Below the pieces are notes generated by a model. It was not told where the DNA came from. It worked only from the letters and a program-made list of their open reading frames with translations, and made no database searches. The position numbers and the translations under genes were made by a program. From Certhia americana (Eukaryota > Chordata > Aves > Passeriformes > Certhiidae), in contig CM031866.1 of the NCBI GenBank assembly GCA_018697195.1, forward strand, positions 7,464,619 to 7,528,618: 64,000 bases of DNA, read 5' to 3'. Shown piece by piece: positions 12,196-25,400 of the stretch (position 1 is its first letter; the number at the start of each line of letters is the position of its first letter).

Positions 12196-13155
12196 AGCAT
12201 ACATTAACAAGTGACATGAAAAATAACATGTGTTTTTGCCCTAAAGAATTTGGGGTACCCTGGAATTTTTTTTTTTTAATTGAACTAAACTGTGTGATGC
12301 ATGCATTTATCCTGTTTCATCAGAGGGATGTGACATGACATCTACAAATAAATGTCTTTGATATTCCCCAGACACTGGCTTATATGATAAAACCTAAAGA
12401 CTCCAACAACTACATGTGAATTTTAAACAGTGCTTTATGAATACAGAAGTGGGTGTCCTTGCCTCCTTGTGAATACACATGTCAATAAATTGTCATGAGC
12501 CCGAGGCAGAGCTGCAGAATCAATCACTGGAGACCAGAGAGAATCACATTAATTCTAACTTTGACTTTCATGACACTGCTTGTTTGTTTTTGCTGGGGTT
12601 GGCTACGGAAGAAACAAAAACAAAATTAGGTAGACTGGTTTCAAAAGCAGCTTTTGGTTTTGCAAGAAAATTCTGAGCTGGCACACTAAATAGACAATAT
12701 TTTCTTAGATCTGAAATCTAAGAAACTGCATGCTTCAGGTTGGAAGTGTGAGTACAGTTTATCTGGGGGTTACATAAAACACCATTGCTAGAATGTGTGG
12801 GTATTTCGGGGGGAGAGAGGTGCCACTGGAAGGTTACTCTGAAAATTTGTCTCTCTGCAAATGCCTTCTCTGTTGTGTTTCATTATTTTTTAGCACATGT
12901 GAATATGCAGCCCTAGAGAGTCCTGACACTGGATGTGTTTATGCCACATTCCTAAGGCGTTTTTGGTTACAGCTGGTGGCTGCTTTCTGAGTGTCTATTT
13001 GGATTCCCGAGTGGGTTTATCCTAAACCAAACAAAGGGTGAGGAGCTGCCCATGGCTCCCTGCTCTGTTCAGGCTGGTCCTGAATCAGTGCAAAGATGTT
13101 TTTAGCCATCGAGCTGAACAGGGGTGGATGTGGTCTGGCATAAACCTGGATTTAA

Positions 13156-13179
13156 TTTTTTTTTTTTTTTTTTTTTTTT
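13156..13179 (+). repeat. T(24) homopolymer upstream of CEMIP start exon
   Basis: A run of 24 T ends 67 nt before the first coding exon. A second A-rich run follows at 13202-13215. It may influence the branch-point region of the 5'UTR intron. Confidence 0.9.
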
Positions 13180-13246
13180 CTTTTGTGCAGTGAATGAACT
13201 GGAAAAAAAAAAAAAGTGAAATTTTCTTGATACTCTTTTTTCACAG

Positions 13247-13354
13247 CTATCCATACAGAGAATTGAAAATCCTGAAGAATGGCTCTACCCACCTCCAAGT
13301 ATCTGGCTGGAAGTTTGGGTTTCTTTCTTTTTGTAGTCTCCTCAGTAAGCACAG
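13247..13354 (+). CDS. CEMIP: CEMIP coding exon 1: 5'UTR end, start codon, signal peptide (aa 1-25)
   Basis: The acceptor ttttttcacag precedes 32 nt of 5'UTR, then ATG at 13279-13281 with A at -3 and G at +4. An in-frame TGA at 13273-13275, two codons upstream, fixes this as the first usable Met in the exon. The residues MALPTSKYLAGSLGFLFFVV followed by SSVST form a typical cleavable signal peptide, sending the protein into the secretory pathway. The exon ends in phase 1 at a gtaagt donor. Because it begins with an acceptor, at least one non-coding exon lies further upstream. Confidence 0.9.
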
Positions 13355-16300
13355 GTAAGTTTTCTTGCCATGGGGAAAAGGGGTATGGTTTGTAATACTA
13401 TTTGTAATAAGTTTAAATTGACCAGCTTTTCACTCTTTGTATAAAAAGAGGCCAGAACAGAGTGAAAAAACTCAGGAGAAAAGCAGTTTTCTGGTGTGCC
13501 AATATTCCCAGTCAAGGGCAAAGACTGAAATTTCTGGGCAGGTGAAAGTACCCTCAGAAATCCCTCAGACTCTGCCACACATTCTTAAACCAAACACAAA
13601 CCAAACAAATTGCCACAAAGAAATAGCAAAAGAAACCTCAGGTCCTAATAGATGTGGCTGAAGGAGGTGACGGCGAGAGTTTTCCTGCATTCCTCAAGCC
13701 CAGATGTGGAGAGCAAAAATCCCTGGTCTGGGACATCCCTGTCCCTTGGGTTTTGTCCCTTCCAAGCAGTTCTTTTACTAAGCAATGTAGGGAAGGGGGG
13801 AAGCAGAGCTTGATTTACATATTCTGTATACAGCTAGTTTGGAGGTTTGTATTTGTTTGAAACAAAGAGACCATATGCCTTGCCCCAAACACTGCAGCTG
13901 CTTGAAGCTCATTGTCATTTTCAGGCCCTTTTGGTCAAGAAGCAAACATTCAGTTAATTCCTTGTGCGTGGAATTTGCACTTTTTATTTAAAAAATGACA
14001 ATGAAAATAATAATCAAGCTGTCAAGGTAACTGGATCAGCTGGCAGAAGATGCTCAGCCTGATGGTGTCATTGGCACAGCAGATGCTGGTGATGTGCAAA
14101 GTTCCTGGTACAAATTGGTTAATGAAATTGGGAATTTGGCTTCTGGTTTGTTGGCTTTTGCTGTTTGTCATCCCAAACACCAGCCTAAATTCCTCTTGAT
14201 TTCCCCTTAGGCTTCCCTGTGTGCCTTTCTGTTTCAAAATAATGAGTTTGGGGGCACAAGTCATCTTTTGAGACTGCAGGAAACTCCTTACATAGAAGCA
14301 TGTTCAAGTAAATGGAAAAATGAACTAGAATTTTATCCTTTACATTTAAATTGATTAATTAAGGTACAATTGATAAATTATACCTTTACGTTTGAATTGA
14401 TTTGTTTGATTTTATACCGCTTCTCATCATGAGCAAATTTTTCTGTTATCCTTATTCTCAGGGAAATAACAGCTCTTAAAAAAAAAAAATGTTGTCAGTG
14501 TGTATTGCAGTTATATTTGAACATCTATTTACAATTCAAGTCCCATTCCCTGGCTAAAATATTTATCTTTTCTGACTTTTATTAATTCTGTGTGGCTTCT
14601 GGTAGGAACCCTGAAACACCTCCTTATTTTTCTCAATTACTGTAAATCAGAGAGAGTGCCTCTGACATTACTAATACATGTCCAGCTTCCAGCTGGCACA
14701 GTGGTATCAAAATCAGGTCCTGGATATTTATCTGTATCTGACTTGCAGCCTGGTAGATTATTTGCCCTCTCTGATTTACTTCATGTATATGGGAAAAATT
14801 TGCAGAGAGACAAGGTCTATGCAAACCACATGAAACATCGCTCATTCACCTTGAAAATTGGTATTTTTTTGGGCTCTGGAGACTTTAAAGCCATAGCTAG
14901 TCCAATTCTATTGGTTTCTTAAGATATGAAGCTAGTGGAGGAATGTGAGGGGAAACTGAATGCAGACAGACAGGTTTTTTTTCTGTTGCAGTAGAATTAC
15001 AGATGTCCTTCAAGTTCTACAGTGGCAGCACAAAACAACTGCCTGTTGACTGCACCAGTACCAGAAAATATTTCCTTGCTTGGATTCACATCATTGTCTT
15101 TTCCATTACCTGGAGGCAATAGTATCTGTGGGGCAAAACCCACCCAACTCTACTATACCAGGTTCCAGAGACATAACCCTGCTGAGGTCAAGGTGTTTAT
15201 CCCATGCCCATTGTCACTGATTTGTTGATCCTGTAGTTTCCTGCATGGTGTTTTTTTTTTAAGGGATAAGAATTGGAAAGATGGTGAGAACTCCCAGCCC
15301 TTTCTGAGGGCAAAGGGCTCATTGTTCAAACTTCCACTGACCTCAGCTTTCTAGGATTAGAAAGGGTTCTACCCTCAGAAAATATGCATCACATGTGAGA
15401 CTCTCACTTGCAGTTTTGTCAATTAGAGGCTCACATATCAACTGAGGTTGTATCAGGGAAATGTTTTATCTTAAATAAATAGTTGCAACATGAGATTTTT
15501 GGATGTGGTATGAGAGCTGTTCAGACTAACACGTCTGGTGGCAGCCCATCATCAAATTTGTGTGTGGAGACTGGAGATGTGTGATCTCAAAACGAATGAA
15601 TCCTTACTGCTTCTGCCTGGAAAACTCACAAACCCGGACACACTTGCGAGGTTCCTGTTTCTCTCTGTTACTGGTTGTACTGATAATTGCTTGATGCTTG
15701 CTGTTTCCATGTTAGTTTTATGTCTTTTTCTTTGTATCTCCAGTGAAAATACAGAATGCAAACATATTTTAACATCTTTATATTAAACAAAGCAGGTATT
15801 TTGGGGGCATTTTTAAAGATAGTAACTGTTTATCCTTTTATCAACACCTTCCCTGGGTTTTGTGCCGAGATGGTATGAACAGAGCTATATGTCACTGCAG
15901 GAAGGGCTCAGTTAAAGTCCCTTTTCAGTAGTTTTCTAGAAACTGCATCCCCTGCAAGGTTCCTTTGCATTGGGTTTTTCCATTCTTCCAGAAAACAGAA
16001 AACCATACAGCTTAAGCCGTTGTTTGTTTTCTTTTGGTCATGACCCACATGTACCCTGCTGCACTGAGGTATTGCTGTGTTCCAGGGAGTCAGCTAAGAG
16101 CAGGATGCTGAATGATACTGTAAAGATGCCCAGGTGCAGAGCTTTCTGTCTCACACCAAACAAACACTGATTGTCCTCACTCTCCATCTTTGCCCAGCAG
16201 AAGCAGCTGTCACGTGTCCTGACAGAGATCCTGAGTTAGAAGTCTGGAACCCAGGTCACAATGAAGAAAACCGCATTGAAATCCGCAATGGCAGGAAGCT

Positions 16301-19300
16301 GCTTCTCTCTTCTTCTGCAACTGTCCACTCTATCCACATCACTGATGGAGGTAAAACCTGCTGCTGGCAAGGCTGGGTGCAGCCTGCTCTCCCCTGGGAC
16401 TGTTTGAATCACTGTGGATCATGCTGGGAGAGCTTCTTGCTAGAAATTGGGTGGCTACAGGACAAACACAGCTTTACCTCAGTACAAAGCTGGGTGGTAG
16501 CCAAGGTACTGAGATTCTTTAGCCATTGTAACCCGCCTATTTCCTGTCCTGTCTGAAGAATTTACACAAGTAGCTCAGTGTAATGATCAGTTCTACTTCT
16601 GTGATTTGTTTCAAAAACATTTTTTTTACTAAACCGCTGGCCCAATAGCATCATATTGCAGTAGTTGTGTTATCAGGGCCTCAGGACAGGGCAGCTGCTT
16701 ATGTCCCTCTTTGTCTCCAAGGACAGAGACATAGTGTGGCTGGTATGAATAGCTTTTATTCACCTTAACTCTAAATTTCTGTCTCAGTTTAGAATGGGTC
16801 CTCTTCCATGCAAATCTTAATTGCACTCTTCAAGAACTGGACTGAATAAGAACCAATCTTTCCAGGATTTGTATTGAGAGCTGTTTTGGGGTGTATGAAC
16901 AGAATTTTTCAAAAGCTGAGATGGCAGCCCAGCGTTTGGTTTAGCACAGTGACACCATAACTTCACATGGGCTTCTGTGTGATAAAGCAAATGTCATAAC
17001 CTTCTCTGCTTAGGGAAACTGATCATCAAAGATGATGTGCATCCCATCACTCTGCGTACAAGACATATACTCATTGAAAATGATGGAGAATTACACATTG
17101 GCAGTGAGCTGTGCCCTTACCAAGGCAATGTGGTTATCATCTTATATGGGCGGTATGTATGCATGATAAAATTCGACCTTAGAACCTTCTGGCATCTCTC
17201 TTCCACATCAAGGAATGAAGATATTCCTTAAAATTACATGTTCTCAGGTATACTTATCATCAGAGTTCTGCAGAAAGTTGAGTAACTTTTTAAACAATTA
17301 AATCGCCCACAAAAATTGATGCAGGCTAGTTTTTTTTCTCTTCTACTGGGATATGAATGCTGGAGTGTTTGAGCATGACAGAGAATCAGCATGCACCTTC
17401 CCACAACTCAAACAGATTTTCCAGAATAGGCTTTAAAATTTGAGGAGTTATTTTGTCTGAAAGCTCTCCTCTCGAAACATCCTTTCTTTCTGTATGGGAG
17501 TTGTGAGCTGAAGGATAATGCTTGCAGATTGGTACAGGATCTCTTAAAATTTCAAGGATGCTAGATTCATATTTAACAACTGCTGGACCTCTTAGCTCCT
17601 GGTGAGGGTCTTGCCTGCCTCCAGAATTCAAAAACACAGATGTGGCATTCAATCTGGGCTCCAAGCCTCCTCTGGCCTGGATAAAATGACTATAGTGTGT
17701 ATAAGCTGTGTTCCAGATTGCCTTTGGTCTTCCATAGCTGCTACTATTTTTTAAAGTAATTTATTTTCTGCACAACATCGGCAACTCCTGATTCTTGGAG
17801 TACCTGAAAGAAATGCACTGCAAATCATAAGACTTCTCAGGTGACAGCAGCACAAGGAGGGAGGTTCCTTGACTCAGATACAAACCCAAACCTGATCCCT
17901 TTCCTCCCTTCCTGCTTTAGAGCGGACGATGGCAGCCAGCCAAATCCTTACTTTGGACGGAAGTACCTTGGAGTCAGCAAAGGTGGCACTCTTGAGATCC
18001 ATGGGAAGAAAAAGCTGTCTTGGACTTTCTTAAACAAGACTCTTCATCCTGGTGGCATGGAAGAAGGTGGATATTACTTCGAAAGGAGCTGGGGCCACCG
18101 GGGTGTCATTGTCCATGTTATTGACCCAAAAACGGGGGCAGTTGTCCATTCAGATCGGTGAGTGACCTTTTGGCTGTGTAGGTGTGAGGATCTTTGGGAG
18201 CAGGTTGGGGACAGCACCTCAGCAAGCTCAAACACACACATTTTAGCATCTTGTTCAAATGGGTCTTACTGCATGTCTCTACAATTCCTCCCAGACCAGC
18301 AATCCCCAAAACCACAGAGTGCGCAGTGTTACACCTTGCAGTTTGTCAACTAGAATTTAATCAATTTGGCTGAACAGAATCCCCTAACACACCCTGCTAG
18401 ACAACTGCTTTTGCAACAGGGTAATATTGCAGTGAACAATACAAAAAAGTATTTTCTTTATAGTACTTGCTTTTCAGTACATAAAGGTGTGGAGATCTCT
18501 GCAGTAAATATTTACAAGTCTTTTTTATCATTTCAGGTTTGATACCTACAGAGCAAAAGAGGAAAGTATCCGCCTAGCTCAGTATTTGGGTAGAGTTGCA
18601 AATGGCATGATCCTGTCGGTTGCAGTGAATGATGAAGGATCCAGAAACTTGGATGACTTGGCCAGGAAAGCAATGACCAAACTGGGCAGCAAGCATTTCC
18701 TCCACCTTGGGTTTAGGTATGTGCCAGTCCTGCCAGTTCTCCCAGCACAGAGGCTTTATTATGTTCCTGAGATGTCCAAATAGTTCCACTCTTTCAAAGT
18801 CACAAAGTTCTTTCACATGGGAAAAAAAAATAAAAAAAGAGGGAAACTTCTCAATGTGGAGTTTTAGCAGTTAATTAGATAGTTTCAGATGCACTCAGAG
18901 TCTATATTGGGTATTTTTATTAGCAGATTGAGGAATAGCATATGATTCACATTAAAAAAAGATGGTTTTCCAAGATATTGTTCCCACAGGTTGCTTATTC
19001 CAATTTATTTTCAAGCCATCCCCCGAAGACTTAAGAAGCATATTTATACACACAAAGAGGATTAGATGGGCTGAGCATTAAGGAGGGCACAATAATTGCT
19101 GTGTAGCCCTGGCTACATACATACAGACACACATATAGCACATTCCTCAGCTTGTCCAGTACAGGTCTGGGGACTTGTGCAGCACAGAAATTTAGCAAAC
19201 ACGGATTTATGGTGTGGACTGTAAATAGTTCTGTGGCCAAAACAGTGTCTGCGTTGGCACACGCACTGTTGAGAATACTTGCTATTTACCCAACTGTAGC

Positions 19301-19372
19301 CATTATATTTTTTATGCTTATCTGACTTTATGTAGGCTTTTTTTTATGAGGCACTAAGAGGGTGTCTGCAGA

Positions 19373-19404
<32 letters not shown>

Positions 19405-22400
19405 ACAAAATCTGCCTTGTGGGGAGAAGTGCTTCAATACAGCAGTTTGTGGAAAGGGACATCTGTCAGCTGGGGACACACAGATGGAGCAAGATCTAGG
19501 ATGGTTGATGAAGAGGTTGTGTCAAATATTACAGGGGCTCCTGGGCATCAAAAAACACATTTCAAACAATAAACAAGAAGGACAGAAATGGTCTCCAAAA
19601 CCAGGCTATGTCCATCAGTGAGATTCTTTCTCTCAAACTGAGAACCCATATTAAGGCCCAGTGGCCTGCTAGGTTATTTTTAAATGCTGGAATTAAGGAA
19701 ACAGTACATGATTTTTGAACATTATACTTTTTTTCCCCAATTGTGCTACAGGAAGGAAATGATGGGTTTTGCACATGTTTATAAAAGTAAATTGCACTTG
19801 AATTTTTTAGGCTGCTATGGTGTTTTAATGCAAGCTTCTCATCATTTTGCCATCCATGTTTATAATGGAAATATTGCAGAAATTCTTCCATGGAAGTGTA
19901 ACTTTCAGCATTGCTATTGTTCGCAGTCAAAAGGCTAATTCTTGACATGTTGTTATCTGAAATACCACAAAATTTCATTCCATGAATTATGGAGATGTGG
20001 ATAAATGATGAGGCAGTAATTGGTCAACACTGTCTTCCACCATCAGACCAGTGTGCAGAAAAATATCTGGTGCATTATTTAAAATAAGGTATTTTTAAGG
20101 GTGTTCTCAGAGTTTAAGTTCATCAATTCTCAAAACCCACATTGTCTAAATAGCAGCTGGGCCAGACTTAGGCAGTTTGATGGCACAGTGGAACACAGGC
20201 AGCTTTAGGTGTATCCAAAAGGTGTATCCTTTTCCTCTAAAGCAATTGAACTTCCACTTCAGTGTAACAAGATTTAGACATATTGGTTTGCATTTCAGAC
20301 ACATCTAAAATTAGTAATAAGGATGTATGCACTTGGCAGGTGCTTTTCGTAACTTTTTTTGAATACCTTAGGAAAAAATATTCAGAATGAGAAAATTGCA
20401 CACACGTGTACACATTTTACCCTCTGTGGCCAAGGCAGACTCTGACTGAGGAGAGCAGGTGGGTTTTTCTTTCTAACACTCCTGTCACCACTCACTGCCC
20501 AGCACTGGGGTTTGCTGGCTGGTCCTGCTGAATCCTGGCTGTCAAACCTTCCCAGCTCCTGAGGATGGCTGGGGATGGCCATGGGCATCCCTGAGAGAAA
20601 AAGAATGTAAGCCCCAGGCTTAGGAAATTTCTGCTTTGCATTTTGTGAGGTGCCACTTGATTCGGGCTATTCAGTCACAGATTGTGTTGGTTTCTGGCTG
20701 GGGTGTTGGCAGGGGTTAATGGGAAAATTCCTGTCCATCCCCAGGTGCTCCATATTCAACCAGATTGCAAAGCAGTGCAACTCCCCCTTGCTGTAACAGA
20801 GCCGATGCGTAATGCTGATATATTCAGAAATGTTTGTGCTCCTGGAATCTCTCTTAATTGCCTGTTTGCTGAGTCCAGAACATTAGGAATGAAAGGAAAA
20901 TCTTGCATTCCTCTCTTATTTTTTTCCTTCTGAAAAGTGTGTTTACTCTTTCAGTGTGAGCCACTTTTTGTTCCTTTTACTAATAAACAAAGAGAAAGCC
21001 TTTTTGCACTTGATGACATAGTTGTTCTCTTTGGAATTCCACACAAATATCTCCGGTTTGGCTCCGGACTTCCTGGTCGCTTCATTTCATATTGCATGTG
21101 TCCTTATGTGGCAGGGTTGAACGACTTTAAAACTATTTTTAGTGGTAAAATAACTGGGAGAAACAAGTATTTTAGCACATGAAATGGGGCCAGGCCTTGA
21201 GCTGGAGAAGTGAACAACTCCTTATTCTTTAAATTATTTTCAAGATTATTTTTGATGATTATTGAAAACTTCTTGTCATTTGCTTCGAATTTGGTTGACC
21301 AAACTAATAATAATAATAATAATAATAACACAACAAAAAAAAAATCTGTCTTCTGCTGAGTGATAAAGTGTCCTTCCTGCTCCCATCCCCCTGCTCTCCC
21401 TGGCTGGAGATCACAGCCCATCAGTGCCTTTGGCAATTGGCGCGCAGGCAAATTTTCCAGCAGGAGCATCTGGCTCGCTGGCAGGCTCCCGAGGCAGTGG
21501 TGTTGGCAGCTTCCACGGAGCCTGGCCGGTGCTGGGGCTGAGGACACGCTGCTGGGACAGTGTCCCTTAGAGCAGCCATGTGCCCTGGGGCCATGGCACA
21601 GCCTGGGCTGCACCAGGGTTCACCCTGAGCCTGCCCTGCTGCCCCCAGAGATGCAAATCCCAGCAAACCCCAGCTCACAGCACCTGTGATTTGGGAGTGC
21701 TTTCGTGGCTCTCTGTCAATGTCTGTATGTGTTTTATTCTGGAGTTCCAAACCAGAGTGGTTTGGAACTTCACCTGCACCAATGTAAGGTAACCTGCAAG
21801 ACTCTTGATGCAATTGAAATGACCAGATATTTATAACTATAGAGACATGACCTAATCTATGGGAGCTTCTGGTAATTCAGGATAGTCTCCCTACTTCCCT
21901 AAAAGCATCTTTTTTATTCTCTTACGCATTAAGAGCAGATATGCCTGAACTACTTCTACTTTGAAGATAAAAATCCCTCCTGACCCCTACTAATTGGGTT
22001 CACCCCCAAGGTTGGGAGGTACTTTAATCCCTGTGTCCATTGCTTTCTCATCCATGTGGTCATTCTCCAGCATGGCTGACACCTATTGAACCTACTTGAT
22101 CAATAATCATCAGAAGGCAATGAACTGAATTCTGACATGGGATCAGATTTAAATGGACAATTCAGAGCCATAAACCTTTATCCTTGTTCAGTGTTCTATG
22201 TTCAAAGAAGGAAACTATATATGCAGAGACTATCAAGCATTTTTCATTGTCCTTTGCCAGCCAGTCTGCCTATTAGAAATTCTCATGGGTCATTCCAAAG
22301 ATAATTGTCATATACAAGGTTTAAGCATGAGCTAAATTTATTTAAGCAGATGTGGTTTCTTTTATTCTTCAGTGTATACACACATGCACACACACACATA

Positions 22401-25400
22401 CACAAGATTTATTTGCAGGCTCCCCAAGGAGTTAAAAGACACTAGCAGTGTCTCTAGGGTCTGTCATGTTCAAGTTTCTTTAAACACATTTTAAAAATGA
22501 ACACACTTGTTACAGGCATGTTTTAAGTGGGGATTTGTCTTCAAAATTCCTTCTCTTCTGATATATTTACTGAAGAACTGTAAAGTGTTAAGATAATTTT
22601 AATTGTAACTAAGCTGCCTATGACACTAATCACACTGTTTTGAATGTGGTGCCTCTGAGAAATTTAAGAACATTGGGCTAAAAGAAACATGTATTTCACA
22701 CTTGACATAACTTGATCATTTCTCATTTTCATTTTCCAGGCACCCATGGAGTTTTATTACTGTTAAAGGAAATCCCTCCTCTTCTGTTGAAGACCACATT
22801 GAATATCAAGGTATTTAATGCACAAAATGCTGTCTTGATGTGATCTCTGGAAGCACTGGAGTTATAGCTGAGATTAATTTGGTCAATGGTGTTTTTACTT
22901 CCCACTGCATTACACTGAAGCTATGAGCAACTGGTTTTGTTTGTCACTTTTAGTTGAATGCTCTCCTTATATATTTTTTCCCAACAATGTCCCTGAAGCA
23001 GCTGAGTGAAGGATAGCTTAGGTTGTCCAAACCTTTGGATAAAAGGTGAGATCCTGTACCAGTGTAAATCTGTGTAACTTCACTGAGCTCAGACATTGCT
23101 TCTCTTAAGAAACAAATCTGTGGAACAGACACAGTTCACACCAGCTGAAAATTTAATCAGTGTATCCTGAATCAGTAGCCTCAAATCTTCCTGTGAAAAC
23201 ATTTTCCTCCAAGTTGAACACTGTTGAGTCTCTGTCTTCTCATGACATGAACAACACGGCTTCCTACAACATTAAATAAAAATAGCAGTATATGACAAAT
23301 AGTTGTGGGCTTTATCCTCTCTTGATTTTTGAAGACTTTTTTCCTCACTATCCACGCAGTTACAAAAGCATATAAAGCCTCATTGCAAGATTAGTAAATT
23401 TTTCTGAAAGTTGTGCAGGGCTAATTTTGAATATTGTAGTCAAAATATACAAATACACATGGAGACCATTACATTTTTAATTCTTACTCTTATCAATTGC
23501 ATTCAGTGGTTTTACCAATTGATTTCAATGATTTTACCAATGTTTGGGTTTTTTTTAACAGGTCACAAAGGGTCAGCTGTGGCTAAAGTATCCAAACTAT
23601 TCAAAGCTGAGAATGGAGAACATTTTAACGTCTCTTCAACAAGCGAGTGGGTTCAAGGTAAGGGGTCTGTGGGATATTTCACTCAGTGGTAGACAGCTTA
23701 AAAATAGGGTGAGTCATCCTTTTTCCTGCAATCCTTTGCCATTTGGGAAGACTGGACTTGCTAGCTGCTATTTATGTCATCACTGACCCAATTAATGAAC
23801 TCTCACAGATTCTTTCCTCAGTTGTCCCTAGGACCCTCTGAATAACTGGGATCCTTTTTCCTTTTCTGCACTGGGTATGGAATTCCATCTCCTATGGTCT
23901 CAGAGATCACTCACAACCTCTTACGTTCCCTGCACAGTCATCATGTCCATGTTTCAGACAACACACAGTAGCTGGTGCAACTTGATCTGAAGATCAGAGA
24001 AGGCAGCTAAGGCGGACACAGATCCAAAATCTGTATCTATTAATAATGCTTGCAGTGCACATGCCAATTATGAAGCTTTTAATGACTCTGCTCTCTCTTG
24101 GCTGGTTGCACTTCACAGCATCATTAAAAGTGGCTGACAGACTGGCAGGAAGAGGCATGAATCAGATCATCAGTGAAGAAACTTGTGAATGATATCCGAG
24201 ATCATATTATGCTTTGTGCATTTCTGCTGCACTCATTAAGCTTGACTTTCAAATGACTATACTTGTTTGCACTTGTCTCCAGATGTAGAATGGACAGAGT
24301 GGTTTGAGAAGCCTGACAAAGCAAGATCTAAGGACATGGAGAAGCTGTCTGACTTCAAAACTGCTCATCCTGACAAAATCTGCAGGCAGCCCGTTGACAT
24401 CCAGGTAGGCAGGCTTAACACTTGCTTTAAAGGGGCAAGTCTTCTTTGGACTGACACTGAACCCCCAAAATAATTGTGCTTGTCAGTAATTTTTGTTTCT
24501 AGATAAAATACACAAATTATTTTGCCACTCCAACACATAACCAACAAGATCTTGTGTACAGTCTCATATTGTTCTGAGACAAATTTGATAGAATGGAGCC
24601 CCTTTCAGTAAATTCTGGCTCCTGGCAAGAAAAGGTGTACAGATGGGGTCATGGACAGCACAGATGCTATCATGAAATATGTGGTTCCCTGCTGGAAGAT
24701 TAAAAGGAGCAAGCACATAAAAATTTCAAAGGTTTTAAATGGTCCTGGAATGGACCCTACTGAAAAACTCAATCATAAAAATAACAAGATAGTGCAACTA
24801 TCAGCTGTAGCAGGTTGTCAAAAATTCTGGTGCGCTTTCAGCCATTTCTTGTAATCAATTGTTTTATCTCTGTGGAAAGAAATTTGAATTCTATTTGGAG
24901 ATAAGAATTATAATTATGCCATCAGTCCAGAATGCTGAGGAGCACTCAGATACTTTTTCTGCAAAAAACCTCTTTAAGGACAAAAAAACCAAAGCAAGAA
25001 ACAAGGATTTTTTTTTTTTTTAATAGATATTCACCATATACTTTTTATGTCTACCTGGTAGACATAAAAATACTGGTAAAAATACTGTAGCAGAAGCATT
25101 TCCTAGAAAAGGACAATAAAATCCTTCACATCTGTGTAAGGCTGACCCTAAGGTTCCTATGTGCTCTGAGCCAGTGGAGTTGTTCTTATTCACAAGAATG
25201 TGGCTATTGAAGTAAATGGGAATGCTGACTGTATGAGTGAAAGTTTCCAGGGCTAGATGTTATAAAGAATCTCTCTTGAACAGAAAGGAAAAAACTGCCC
25301 TATAATCTTCTGCCAGGTCTTACCAAATCCACAATCCCACATACAAGTATTAGAAGTGACAACTTAGTTCAAAACAGGGATGAGATGTTTCTTACGATAC

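Larger units (their letters stand above)
6111..13246. other. Region between the ILEI-like exons and the CEMIP start exon
   Basis: These 7.1 kb contain a 32-nt A tract (8537-8568), a GTT microsatellite (12176-12195) and a 24-nt T tract (13156-13179). No exon pair, CpG island or clear promoter was found. Because CEMIP exon 1 as listed here starts with a splice acceptor, this region must be at least partly CEMIP intron unless an unrecognised first exon lies inside it. Confidence 0.45.
18717..22739 (+). other. CEMIP intron 5
   Basis: This 4-kb intron holds a (CA)n run at 19372-19408, an (AAT)n run at 21304-21328 and a second interrupted CA run at about 22375-22403. A GC-richer stretch lies at about 21380-21680, with open frames on both strands but no splice or protein support. 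Confidence 0.7.

Noticed and set aside
21104..21813. Overlapping open frames of 109-169 codons on both strands in intron 5.
   Set aside because: Open frames on both strands reflect GC-richer composition. No splice pattern or protein family is recognisable.
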